Positions 51,600 through 61,935 of a stretch of DNA of 64,000 nucleotides are shown piece by piece. A program made the translations under genes and the position numbers. The notes under the pieces were generated by a model, which worked only from the letters and a program-made list of their open reading frames with translations, did not search any database and was not told where the DNA came from. How positions within the stretch are numbered: position 1 is the stretch's first letter; each line of letters begins with the position of its first letter. The DNA comes from Taenia hydatigena (taxonomy: Eukaryota > Platyhelminthes > Cestoda > Cyclophyllidea > Taeniidae), in assembly GCA_036345935.2 (NCBI GenBank), contig JADWOT020001676.1:1-64000 (forward strand), read 5' to 3'.

Positions 51600-52960
51600 A
51601 AAATAAGTTTCCACTTATTTTTTTACTTTGTCAAGACTACGAGTGGTGTCGTCTTTTGCAAAAATAGTTTTGTGTCAATGCATTTGCTGCTAAATGCAGA
51701 TTTTATGCATGTTTCGTGCGTTATTTTTGCGACCCAATGACCCTATGACTAAGCACTTTATCGGTATCACGCTTTGCCTTAGGCATAAATTCTACCAATT
51801 TCTTGCCGAATTATGGGATTTCCGCCCAAACTATTAAAAGACCAAGGTTCTAAAATAGTTTTCTGTGTTTTGACTTAATAAAGTCATTGTAAACGCTGAA
51901 ATCATTTAGCATTTTTTACCAATTCCACAAGTTAAATAATATTAACTGGCACGAATTAAATGATGAAAAAGGATTGAAGAGTCGACCATATTAATTTTTG
52001 AAAAAGACTTTGAGTTGTTTGTGGACCGTATGGTGCTACTTGGCACTTACGTATTTTTACTTGATTATTTAATTAATTTGTATTCAGTGGATCAAATTAT
52101 TGTTCAGTAAATAGTTGTTCAAGACCCTGTGGAGCTAAATCAGAAAAAAAACGTTTTGGCGTTAACTAAAACATTTTTTGATTTTATGCATTAAATGCAT
52201 AATTGTGAATTTTTTCGCCAAGGTGTTGATCTGTAATTCCGAGGTCTCGGTAACAGGGAAAAACATTCCCAAACATTGCCGTATCACTGATAATTTGCTC
52301 TGATTATTTTTAATTTTTTTTTAACAGATTAGATTCTGTAAAGTGCAATTTAATGCGCATTTTTTGCCTATCAGGTTGATTTCTGTTCAGTAAATATTTT
52401 TAAGGACTCTATTAAGCCCGTCTAAAAAATAATTCTTGCATTAATTTTATATCTTTAGATTCCAAAAATTAAAAATAAAAATAGGTAATTTTTTTCCACG
52501 GAGGCATTTATTTCCACGAATCAGACCCTTAATCTACGTATGGAGCGAATTTTATTTTTTCGGAGCCTTAACAACACAGAAAATCATTTAAAAATCCGTG
52601 ATTAATTAATTTCTCTGGTCTAGGTATTTTTTTAAATTTATGTTGCAGAAAATTAGAACGTTTTCTAGCTTAGCCAAGATCACTAAGCCTTCTCCTTTAA
52701 CGCCCAGACCTCTATTTTTAACTCAATTTTTATGGGATTAGTGGCATTTTTGAAAGCAAATTTAACCGCTTTTTGATTTAATAGTTTATAACACTTGTTC
52801 ATCTAACACTTTTCTGTTGTTGTTTATCACGTTGGGAGATCTCAAGGTTTCGCTACCGGTTCCATCATTCCTCTCAAGTTGCTCCTTACAGTCAATCTCT
52901 GTAAATTTACTATTTTACACTGAACGTATACATTCTCTGTGCGTTTCTCGAATCCATTCA
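51600..52960 (+). other. Long AT-rich intron of the RyR remnant
   Basis: Markedly A/T-rich with many T runs and no open frame of interest. It lies between the acidic linker exon and the possible linker exon at 53.3 kb. Confidence 0.5.
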
Positions 52961-53319
52961 CCAAATGTCAACTTTTAGTAGGTTTTTGGGCTATTTTGCC
53001 TCTAATCTCGCTTTTTATTTAGGGCTCAATAGTTCTCTGTCCCCTAACCCGCTGGAAATTCGTAAAATTCTTCAATCTTCTTCTGCCGCCTTATCAATTA
53101 TCATCTTCAAGCCATTCGATTGCCTTGAAGATTTTTTTAAAAATGCCACTAAAGAAATATCCCGTCTACCTCGTTCCACTTTCATTCGTTTTCTGAGTTT
53201 CAAAAATGACCACCTGCAAATTCCAGCCCGACGTCGAAGCTGCTAGTCACTTCGGGGGTCCTAGAACATCTTTCCTTCGACAATCTGCGTAGTTTTTCGC
53301 AACTTATTAAAAAAAGGAA

Positions 53320-53500
53320 TGCTGGCTTCTGTCGGAGGAGGAACAACCGCTGCTAGAACGTGTGGACTCCTCAAAAGCAGAGGCTTTCACGGGAACCGCC
53401 TCGACGAAGTCACCTGCTCCGACCATCAGTCGTCCAAATACCGCCGGACGGAAGGATACCGCTCCAGTCAGCATGGAAGCACAAAAATATGAGTATGCTA
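53320..53500 (+). pseudogene. RyR remnant: possible linker exon
   Basis: Reads LSEEEQPLLERVDSSKAEAF, then a Ser/Thr/Pro-rich stretch. It lies at the position of the variable linker before the last membrane bundle. No strong motif is present, so the assignment rests on position and composition. Confidence 0.4.
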
Positions 53501-53801
53501 ACTCACTCTCACTCTTTAAAATTTCCTGCTGTATGGAGATAACTTTTGCTAACCTTACAATTTAGCATCATCACATGTACTTGCGTCTGCGTTCGAGTCA
53601 GGGCGGATAGTTCTTTTAGTCTCTTGACAATATTATTTATCAGCCTACTTATTAGCATCTTCAGTAGTAGGTTACGAATTGGTGCAGCTGCGCAATTTTC
53701 GCTTTTTGTGGAGTTTCATGTTATCATTGACTATTCGACGGGACTGTAGTTTCACATAACTCTTTTCCCAAGCCTTAATGGATCTCTCTCTATGCTGCCA
53801 G

Positions 53802-54175
53802 GCTCCCCTCGTTATATTCAAACGGAAGAAGGGAATATCTCGAATGCTCGAATTCGAGGGCATCTGGATAGCTGCACAGCCTTCTGACGAGGGGCTAAGA
53901 GCCTTCAGCTTTCTTCACATATGCTGGGATGATTCCGTTAAGAATTTCTTAAGAAATTTTGAGAGCAGGATAACCAACAGCAGATAAAGCGACTTCTTGG
54001 AATGAAGACTGGCAACAACAACGGAGGTAGCAGTGGAATCACTTCGGGCGGCCCTTCTGAGGAGATCTCGAACAGTTAGTTCTATCCAGCGTGGCCTCAG
54101 GAGATGGATCCACAATACCTGCATCGGAAGTGGGGTGTCATCTTCACGGGTAATGTAGGTTTCGAGTGACTTCAA
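53802..54175 (+). pseudogene. RyR remnant: post-S3 cytoplasmic exons
   Basis: After GCTGCCAG it reads APLVIFKRKKGISRMLEFEG and IWIAAQPSDEG, matching the family's VPLVIFKREKE--RKLEFDGL and EQPSEDD. It continues to WDDSVKNFLRNF (family WDKFVKRKV). About 53990-54150 reads IKRLLGMKTGNNN, a stop, and RKWGVIFTGNV. Confidence 0.85.
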
Positions 54176-54227
54176 AATCGGTCTACACTAAGGGGACAAT
54201 CCTCACGCACTTTCATTTTCTATCTAG

Positions 54228-54374
54228 TCGTTTCTGTACCTTGTGGTCTACTTTACTGTCCCTCTGCCAAAGAATGCACACTACTTCTTCTTTTCATGCC
54301 ACCTGTTGGATGTGGCTATTTTCTCCAAAGCATTGGCCACCATTGTACAATCGGTTACACACAATGAAAAGCAG
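54228..54374 (+). pseudogene. RyR remnant: S4-S5 region exon (intact frame)
   Basis: 147 nt, fully open, between TATCTAG and GTAGGT. It reads FLYLVVYFTVPL, NAHYFFFSCHLLDVAIF, then ALATIVQSVTHNEKQ. It matches the family's FFFAAHLLDIA and TILSSVTHNGKQ. No lesion is seen. Confidence 0.85.
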
Positions 54375-55392
54375 GTAGGTCAAAATTTACTGTATTCTGG
54401 TGGCTTGGCGCATCACGTAGTCGTCTGGTGTAGGTCATGCCTGACACCTTGTTTCAGTGACCTCCATCGTGTGGGGTGACTAATTTGGTGAAATTCCAAC
54501 TCTTTTTGAGGTATTTGGACTGACCGTAAGGCTTATTTTCGATGTAACCAACACTGAAAAGAGAGTATTTTCTCTCAGCCAACGTGGATGTGCATTCTCC
54601 ACATCCTTTTCAATCAACACTGGCTAGTCTTATTTCATTTAGGTTGTCGCTGACATGGGTAAGCTCATTATAGTGAAGGAGCTATTTTCTGAACCTTTAA
54701 ATTACTCTTGAAAAGATTTAGCCTCCCAGTGCGCCTGTCCACGGGATTTTAACTTAACCACGCTTTGCTTTATTTGTCGCATGCAACTAGAAGCCGCGAT
54801 CTTTTGGCTTTTGGTCATTTGAAAAGTGTGGCTGAGACGGCATTTGTGTTTTTTAACTTTGTCATCCCAGGTGTAATGGCCACGTGGTACCCTGTCCGGG
54901 CCAGTTGCGCCACTTTTACGGGGATGTGAGTGTAGTAGATGGTGACTTAGGACTAACGTGAGTTTTTTGCTCAGAATTGGCTTACCAAATCGATGTGACT
55001 GGGTCATTACATGGTCATGCGACTTTGACTAACATGAATTTGGTCGTTCGCTAGGCGCGAAGCTGATGAAATTGCAAGCCACGTGATTAGAGAACCTAAT
55101 TCTTCGCAAAATGTCTGAGTTTGAGACTTCAGCATTTGTGGCATAGCCTTATTGATGTTTCCGTTGGCTGGAAGAGGCAGACCTCGGTCCATAGACCTGA
55201 GAGGTTCGTGTAGAGATAGCAAACGTCCTCCAAATGTGGTTCTTGGGTAACCTTCTAACAGGACGAAAAGCCGAGCCTGAGAGTCTCTGAAAGCGAGTGA
55301 GCAGCTGCCCACTACTACTTTTACTCTTCTAAACCTTTCAAAGAATTCCTGACTTATACGGCTGTTAACGTAAAAACGCCTTTCTATTTCAG

Positions 55393-55524
55393 CCCGAACC
55401 GAAGTCATTTTGACTTCAGTTGTGATCTACCTTTACATTTGTCATTGCGTCCAATTTCTTCCGCAAATTCTACACTAAAGAGGAGGACGGAAAGAAGGAA
55501 TACAAGTGCAGCAACATATTGACT
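55393..55524 (+). pseudogene. RyR remnant: S5 to pore-loop exon, frameshifted
   Basis: After TATTTCAG the first part reads VILTSVVIYLY in one frame. From about 55427 it continues VIASNFFRKFYTKEEDGKKE and YKCSNILT in another, ending before GTGAGTG. This is the family's VVVYLYTV-AFNFFRKFY segment with a single frameshift. Confidence 0.8.
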
Positions 55525-55615
55525 GTGAGTGATTTCATAGCCATACTCCTCTCGTTTCTTGTTTTTTTTCTGCGCAACAAACGCTATTTGCTTTCTCCCT
55601 TTTTCTGCTCTCCAG

Positions 55616-55772
55616 TGTTTCGTCTTCCACCTCCACATGGGTCTACGAGCGGGTGGTGGTATTGGCGATGAGATTGAACCGCCCGACGGTGATGCACATG
55701 AAGCGCTGCCGATCCTCTTTGACATGTCACTCTTCTTCGTTGTCATTATCATCCTCCTCGCGATTATTCAAG
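55616..55772 (+). pseudogene. RyR remnant: pore exon with selectivity filter
   Basis: Between TCTCCAG and GTTTGTG, 157 nt, fully open. It reads [20 protein letters not shown], then EPPDGDAHE, then [22 protein letters not shown] is the RyR selectivity filter, and the hydrophobic helix after it is S6. This is the best-kept exon of the remnant. Confidence 0.9.
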
Positions 55773-56711
55773 GTTTGTGCCTCCGCACTCTTCTCTTGAT
55801 TAGATTATTGGGGAACAGCGGATAGGCCTTTGAAGCTGTGAAAATTTTCATTAATGAGTAGATTCTAACCACCCTGTTCCATTGGTGCTTTGTCATCTAC
55901 CCAGGTTTGGTGTGGTTTTCCTCCACAAATTTTAACCACATGAAATCTACTTTGATTGGTGTGGTCGAACCGGTCAAATGTCTTGTTTTCTTCCCCATCT
56001 ATCAAATAATTGCTCATCTCATGTGAAAGCAGAGGTTTGGCCTCAATCGCACTGTTTAATTGAGTGAAAAATTGTCTACTGAAGTCTCAATTTTTACGAG
56101 GCAATCACAGCTGCGCCGTTTGGAAATTACGTCGAAAGGTGTTTTCTTCTGCCTTGGTGATACGAGAAGGATGTAGCTTTTGCCAGAGCAAGGCACGATG
56201 CCTTGCAATGGTAAAGCGCTGTTTGGTATGGCCTCTGGTACTTTGGATATGTCTAACAGCCATCCTGGTGCCTTTCAGTTGAAGGGTTGCCATTCATCAA
56301 AACCTCCTTGATGCATCAGTTTTGCTGATTGATTTCAGATAGACACAATAAAAGAGATGTGGTGTCCGAATCGCTCCCCCTCCCTAGGGATGGGTCTGCC
56401 AGTTGCCAAAATGTACTGCTCATGCCCACCCGCCGACCTTTGAGCTTCTACTTCTGTTAGAGCTTGGATTAAGATCCATCAGATGAAGTCAGGATTTTTA
56501 CTTCGATTAATAAGACGTGAATAAGCTTAGATGGACCCTTTGTGGATGCATGGAAGGACTGGCAGTCATCACCGGAATCCGGTGATGCCGATGACCGAAC
56601 CTACGCAAATTAGTTTGTGGAAATGGCAATAGTGCTGGATGATGCTCATAGTCCCTGATTAAAAACAGATTTTGAAATGAGTTGCACAAATTTGTTTTTC
56701 TCTCTTTTGGG

Positions 56712-56824
56712 GAGGACATGGAGTCCAAGTGCTTTATCTGTGGCATCGGGAAGGGGTACTTTGATGCTACTACACATAGCTTTGATCGAAACGTGAAACG
56801 CAAACACAATTTTGCTAACTACAC
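56712..56824 (+). pseudogene. RyR remnant: C-terminal zinc-binding exon
   Basis: Reads [20 protein letters not shown], then [16 protein letters not shown], ending before GTAGGT. The C-x2-C and H-x4-H-type residues of the RyR C-terminal domain are present, as is HN-ANY. The frame is open. Confidence 0.85.
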
Positions 56825-57278
56825 GTAGGTTTATTTGACTCTATGAGCAAAAAAATCAAGGCTTAGCTGATTCGACCGACCGAACGGTGCCCAACACGCA
56901 AGGGTCGAGCCATCTCTTTAGTCTAATCCGACTAAGCTCCGCGTTATCGTGACAAGTAATCAGCTAGCCAACTTTTGAATAGAGAGACCCTCAGTCCTCC
57001 TCTCAGTTTGATTGTCATCAAAATTATGGAAGGAGGGGAAGGGGAATTGGGGCAGCGCTTGACAGCGATTGTTGTGCTCCCTGAAGTACTATTGGTCTCG
57101 TATTCTTATCATTCGATGTGTGTTTGATTATATGCCAATTAGATGGGTTTTTATACGATGTGTTTCATTTTTGATCGCACAGTTAATCTTCTCACCACTT
57201 GAGGTCATGTGACGCATGGATGGGTACGCGTGGTGGTCTATGTCCCCTCAATAATGCAGACACATCTGCCTTTTGTAG

Positions 57279-57330
57279 CTACTTCCTCATGCATATAATC
57301 AACAAACCCGGCATCAAATTCACCGGTCAG
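57279..57330 (+). pseudogene. RyR remnant: penultimate exon (parent of the detached copies)
   Basis: 52 nt between TTTTGTAG and GTGAAT. It joins in phase with the previous exon to read YFLMHIINKPGIKFTGQ, the family's FFLM-LINK---E-TGQ. Homologues of exon plus flanks lie at 13085-13136 (minus) and 23486-23538 (plus). Confidence 0.85.
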
Positions 57331-57760
57331 GTGAATTTACACAAACGATGCTGTTATTTTTGTGAACTCTTGTTTTGCGCTAGAGGTGATGGATTTGCTG
57401 CTGTGATTAGCATGACCTCTGACCCCTGAGCCATGAACTCGGTGTCCGATTCTGCATATCACAGGCCAGCCAAGCGGCAGACAGACCTGAATTAGAACGT
57501 TGAGGTGTGTAGAAACCTCAGAACGGATAGTTTGGTAAATGGCTGTGAAAATCGCCGTCATCGCTCAGGCCTTGAAATTCGTGATAGATGACGGCTCATA
57601 GTTGTAGACTTTTCAGGCTTAATCGTGGATAATGCTGTGCTGGCATGACTTCATCCCTCATGAATCGGACTCAATTCCAACGCTTGAGCACGACATAACG
57701 TCGTTGGGAGTAGTTATTTTGACGCGACTGATTATCTCTGGAGGTTTTTGCATTCTTTAG

Positions 57761-57850
57761 GAGTCTTACGTGTGGGAGCTATATCAAAAACGCTGTCTGG
57801 ACTTCTTTCTCATCAGAAACTGTTTCCGCAAGCAGTACGAAGAGGAGTAG
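57761..57850 (+). pseudogene. RyR remnant: terminal exon with stop
   Basis: After CTTTAG it reads ESYVWELYQKRCLDFFLIRN, then CFRKQYEEE and TAG. This is the canonical RyR C-terminus ([25 protein letters not shown]). It is intact, and absent from duplicated copy A. Confidence 0.9.
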
Positions 57851-60060
57851 CAATTGAAGTAGCAGCGAGAGATGCCTTCACACCCAGAACTTCAGATGTC
57901 GCCTTTCGCAACAACTCTTTCTTTCATTCACATTTGCCGCCCTACGTGTAAAACTGGTGCAGAGAGCAATACTCCGACGCCTTGCATTTTTTCAATTTGG
58001 CTCCTAGCCCTTCTTTCCTTTATTTTTATTGTTCGTCTATGTAACACCTCTCATTTGGGAAGATACACTCATTACTTAATCTTGGTGGATTGTTGCTCTT
58101 TTTATTGGAATCTAGCTAAAGCCTGGTAGGGTGTCAGGGTTACCATTTAGAAAGGCTGATCTAAGTGTTGGCTTCCGCCCTCTCGAACTGGAACCAGAAG
58201 TCGGCAAGTTATGATTAGAGCAGGGCCACTCGTTGGATGGATCATGTTGTCGCACTCCATCACTTCATCCATAGTAGATACCACATCCAGAAAGAGAAAG
58301 ACCGCGGTGCCATAGTTGGGGGCCGCAGTTCTATAGCGCCTTCGCAGGTCAAAATAGAGCCGAAAAAACACGTTCAGCCAAAAGGCGACAAGTTTTATGA
58401 AAAAAGCTATAAAACCCGATGTAAATTGACACCTATTCGATTCGCGAGTTGATGATGAATTCGACCTTCCGGAAGGTATTTTCAGAGATTGTTTTGAGCA
58501 TTACTGCAAATAAACGGCTCTAGGTGGGACTGAGCAACAGAATTTAGACGCATTTGCAATGAAAAGCAACAGGAATACCTATTGAATGATTTAGGGAAGC
58601 ATATAAATGAAAGACTGAGGGGAACAAAACCCTGAAATACATTAATGACCATAAAATGTGACCAAATAGAAATAAATTCAGCCCCGGATGCACCCAGCCA
58701 CCAGGATGACAACCAATTCAACCCAATCCTCAAAATGGCGTTACTTTCAGCCTAAAGACGCCATTAGTAAAAGGATTACCTTCAAGAAGTTCCCAAATAA
58801 ACTAGTAGCATTCTCAGGCTTTGGACGGAGAAACGAGCATCGAATTACCCCATTGAACAAAATAAGTCCTCTTACCCCAGACACTTACGATCAAACACCA
58901 TCATGGCCTTGAGTTCGATCCGGGGGCTACCCTAAATTGATCCAATGATACATTTAAACCCGCTCTTAGTTAAAAAGGTTTTTAATTAGTAAAGAAGCCA
59001 TTCAAAGTTGTGCGTTTGCCCCTGCTTATGTCGAGATGATTATGTACATCTCCAAATTAAGGCTAATTACAAGTCGACTGGTTTATTAGTCCTCTTCAGA
59101 TTGTCTCTAATATTTCTGTTCAAAATTTGCCATTAAAATGGCACTATCACCCATAGCAGAAATTGATGCTCGCAATAAATGATTGTGAGTGAGAAAATCG
59201 CTGCTTTATTTCTAATTTTCCTTTTTATTTTGCCTCCAGGTACCAAAATTGGAACCGGTAAGAACGAACTAAAGTTATTGTTCAAAAACCCAACAAATAA
59301 ATTAAATACACCTTAAGTTGATTAAAAGTTTATAAATTTGGGCACAATTTAAACCTTTACTTTGAAATTTGTGGCTTAAGTACTGACCTGAGTGTTTTTA
59401 CTAACTCCTGAAAAAGCTAATTCTCCTCCAGTACTTTCCAACCGTCCACTTTCGTCTTGCAAATTCCTGCCCCAGTATAGTCTACAAAATATTTGCTATT
59501 TCTTTATCAAGAAAAACTTGTAATCACCCTTTTTCATTTCTTACCTTGTACAAGGAATGTATACAAATACAAAGTTATCGACCCAAATTGTCAAGGAATT
59601 ACACCTACACGTATTGTCGAGATTGGGTTCCAGAAAGGCAATTGCCTTACTAAGGACGGGTTTTAAGAGCATTTTTAGCTAGCTTTAACATTAAAAACTT
59701 CAACGCTTTAACAACAGAGATTTTGGGAAGAACCTACTTAGATCTAGTATCGTGAGTTCATATTTTAACAAAAATGTATCTTGCCCATTCGGATGACAGC
59801 TTGATTGATTTACATCTTTACAGCCTATTTGTTAATGTGTACAGGTGCTAATGACCCACTCATAATCCTCCATTTTGTTTCGGCTTCAAGGGGTATTCGC
59901 TAGGAGGACAGGAAAAAAATGCAAATTGCAGTCAGTCGACGAGGCGAATTTAAAAAGATCCAAAATGAAGGCAAATTAGTCGTCAAAATACGTAGCCTTT
60001 CAGACAAAATGCAAAAAAATAACGTAACCCAGCCCGTTTCTAAACAGTCAACGCGGTCAA
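57851..60060. other. Intergenic stretch between RyR remnant and homeobox gene
   Basis: About 2.2 kb with no recognised exon. Open frames at 57872-58129 and 58688-58912 have no motif. This stretch is absent from copy A, which joins the last RyR intron directly to the homeobox promoter. Confidence 0.5.
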
Positions 60061-60075
60061 AGACTCACGAATCCT

Positions 60076-60127
60076 ATTGGTGTGACTCGTAATTTGAGAT
60101 TTTATTGGCTCTCACAGACTATAAATA
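60076..60127 (+). promoter_or_regulatory. CCAAT and TATA boxes of the homeobox gene
   Basis: Two ATTGG (inverted CCAAT) motifs at 60076-60080 and 60104-60108 precede TATAAATA at 60120-60127, which lies 56 nt before the ATG at 60183. The same arrangement is kept in copy A, where the first CCAAT is mutated to ATTGA. Confidence 0.6.
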
Positions 60128-60182
60128 TGGTAAGTAATTCAGTCGAGGAAACAGTGCAGAACTTTTTGATTATCTATTCATC

Positions 60183-61846
60183 ATGTCCAACAATGCAGTG
60201 AAAGGACTTTTGGACCTCCTCAGTCCAGAGCAACGCCAAAGTCTGGCATTGTCTGGTATTGTCTATCAAATTATTTCATCACTCTTCGTGTTCCCCTCTG
60301 TTTGCATACCTTTGCGTCTCTAGCTTTTGTACTTTTATCACCATTTCCGTCCAGCTGTTGCCATGAGTTGCAGCTAGACTCACTTGCCATCCACTGATTA
60401 TTTGCATCCAGTCGAGTCAGCAGGGATGGAATCAAGCAAGACCCAATCGCATACTCAAAATAGCACACTCGACATGAATAAGCCCTTGGCTTATATAAAT
60501 TCGTAGACAATAACTAGACACATGCAGATGCACGTTTCCCTATTCCAATCGTTTTGCTTTTACAGGTGCTTTGAATGCGGAACGCCCTGTTGTACTCGAA
60601 GGAGGGACAAACCCAGATCCTCAACAGTCCGCCTTGTCGTCTATGTCATCTACCATGCAGCAGCAATCACAACAAGCAACACCTTCTACTTCACAAAGGG
60701 TGGAGGAGACGGTGTCTACTATGACTAAATTCCCTGTATTTTCAAGACCCAATCCTCTCTTCATGCACTTGCCACGAAACAACGATGAAGGCCAAATAAA
60801 CCAACTGAGTCCTTTGCCATCGAAACGGCAAAAAATTGATGAGGCTACTTCCAATGAATCGGGTACATTAGGGTCAGCGCCTGTATTTCCTCTAAGCAGT
60901 TCCCAATCACCTAGCGCCCCAAAGCCTGTACTACAACAGACATCTTGCATCGCCTTGTCTTTGCCTACACAGCAAGGTGGAAGCTCAGGACAACCCCAAA
61001 CTGACACTGCGTTGCCAACCTTCCCAGCAATGAACTCCCTCCTTTTCGACACGTCGTCAAGGTTATGGCAACAGCTGCTACAGTCACAGGCACGGCAGCC
61101 ATTTCCAACGCCAAGTGCGTCTCAACAGCTTCCAGCAAGCATTTTCTCAATGCCAAATCACCTTCTACTTAAGCAGCTAGCTTCCAGCATGTCTACTCCT
61201 GATTCAAAATTCTTGACACTGCTAACCGCGGAAGAGCCTCAGGTAAACCAGACAGTACCAGGGGCGCAGAGACAAGGCAGACGCAAGGTTCTCTTTACCC
61301 CGCACCAAATTAGTGAGATGGCCAAATGCTACAATCAGAAAAACTACCTCAATGCGGATGAATGCGAAGAACTGGCCCGGAGAATCAATTTGACGGGGAC
61401 TCAGGTTAATCAAGCATTAAGTTGTTGAATGAACTTGTTTGATTGGCAACTATTAAGGTGTAGTGGTTAATTGTCTACGATCTAGTCTTCTAAACTTGTC
61501 ATACGTTTGAATTTTCTGTTAGGTGAAGAAATGGTTCCGGAACCGCCGCTACAAAACAAAGTTGGCCGGCAGAAAAATGTCTGGCAATGAAGCATGCGCA
61601 GCACAGCCAATGGTTCGTAAAATAGATGGAAGTGCTCCATCAACGGATTCGTGGGACAGCGGTCCCAGTGATAGTCTTGGAACTACTGGAAGCTCCCAAT
61701 CACAACGGGAGCCCCAACTGACAGTGGTAGCATTAAAGCAAGCCCCTTCAGGAGAAGGCGGCGATATGCTGTCCGAGCAAAAGCAGCAATTTAGGGCACA
61801 AGCAAAGATGCTCGAAAATCAGCTTGCTGCTAAAACGGACCCATAG
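60183..61846 (+). CDS. Divergent NK2-like homeobox transcription factor, intact, 411 aa
   Basis: Predicted DNA-binding regulator. Exons are 60183-60255, 60566-61404 and 61523-61846 (TAG stop), all GT-AG, giving 412 codons including the stop. The N-terminal two thirds are rich in Ser, Gln, Pro and Thr, as in transactivation regions. The homeodomain is residues 261-320: RRKVLFTPHQ at its start, LARRINLTGTQ in helix 2 and the turn, and VKKWFRNRRYKTK in helix 3. Trp48, Phe49, Asn51 and Arg53 are present. Tyr54, RVLF-like start and LT-TQVK favour the NK2 group. Position 50 is Arg, where NK2 and most classes have Gln. The second intron splits codons 44 and 45, a common homeobox intron site. The start is chosen because it joins exon 2 in phase and lies 56 nt after a TATA box; exon 1 reads MSNNAVKGLLDLLSPEQRQ. 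The class is moderately certain, orthology unknown. Confidence 0.85.
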
Positions 61847-61935
61847 CAGGATGGTGGGGATGAGAATACGAGAAAATATGTGGAGCTGACAATTCAAGCT
61901 ATTCGCCTTCTCTATGAAGTGTCTGCGGACTGACC
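61847..61935 (+). other. Open, paralogue-conserved frame after the homeobox stop
   Basis: After the TAG at 61844 the same frame stays open for about 28 codons: QDGGDENTRKYVELTIQAI, then RLLYEVSAD and TGA. Copy A has RQGSEDEDIRKLVELIKRAI in frame after its own TAG, and fragment B has DGEDENIKELVEL without a stop. The shared DEN-I-K-VEL pattern suggests that this was once translated. Confidence 0.5.

Larger units (their letters stand above)
44142..57850 (+). pseudogene. Ryanodine receptor gene remnant, intron-containing, internally deleted
   Basis: RyR is the tetrameric calcium-release channel of the sarcoplasmic reticulum, normally about 5000 residues. Segments here follow its order: MIR exon, central solenoid and RyR repeats, EF-hand region, membrane segments, pore, and terminal exon with stop. 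Introns with GT-AG junctions remain, so this is not a retrocopy. By alignment from memory to vertebrate RyR, roughly 2000 residues are missing between the MIR exon and 45.5 kb, and roughly 1000 between 49.5 and 50.0 kb. In-frame stops lie at 48626, 48644, 49337 and 50606, with frameshifts near 46.22, 47.57, 50.64, 51.2 and 55.43 kb. The last third is better preserved. Single errors cannot explain this number of lesions. A functional copy is expected elsewhere in the genome. Confidence 0.85.

Noticed and set aside
44142..57850. A functional ryanodine receptor gene
   Set aside because: Multiple in-frame stops, at least five frameshifts and two large exon losses. A few sequencing errors could not explain all of them.
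58895..58935. TTCGATCC box resembling a tRNA T-arm
   Set aside because: No matching acceptor, D-arm or anticodon arm could be drawn upstream.
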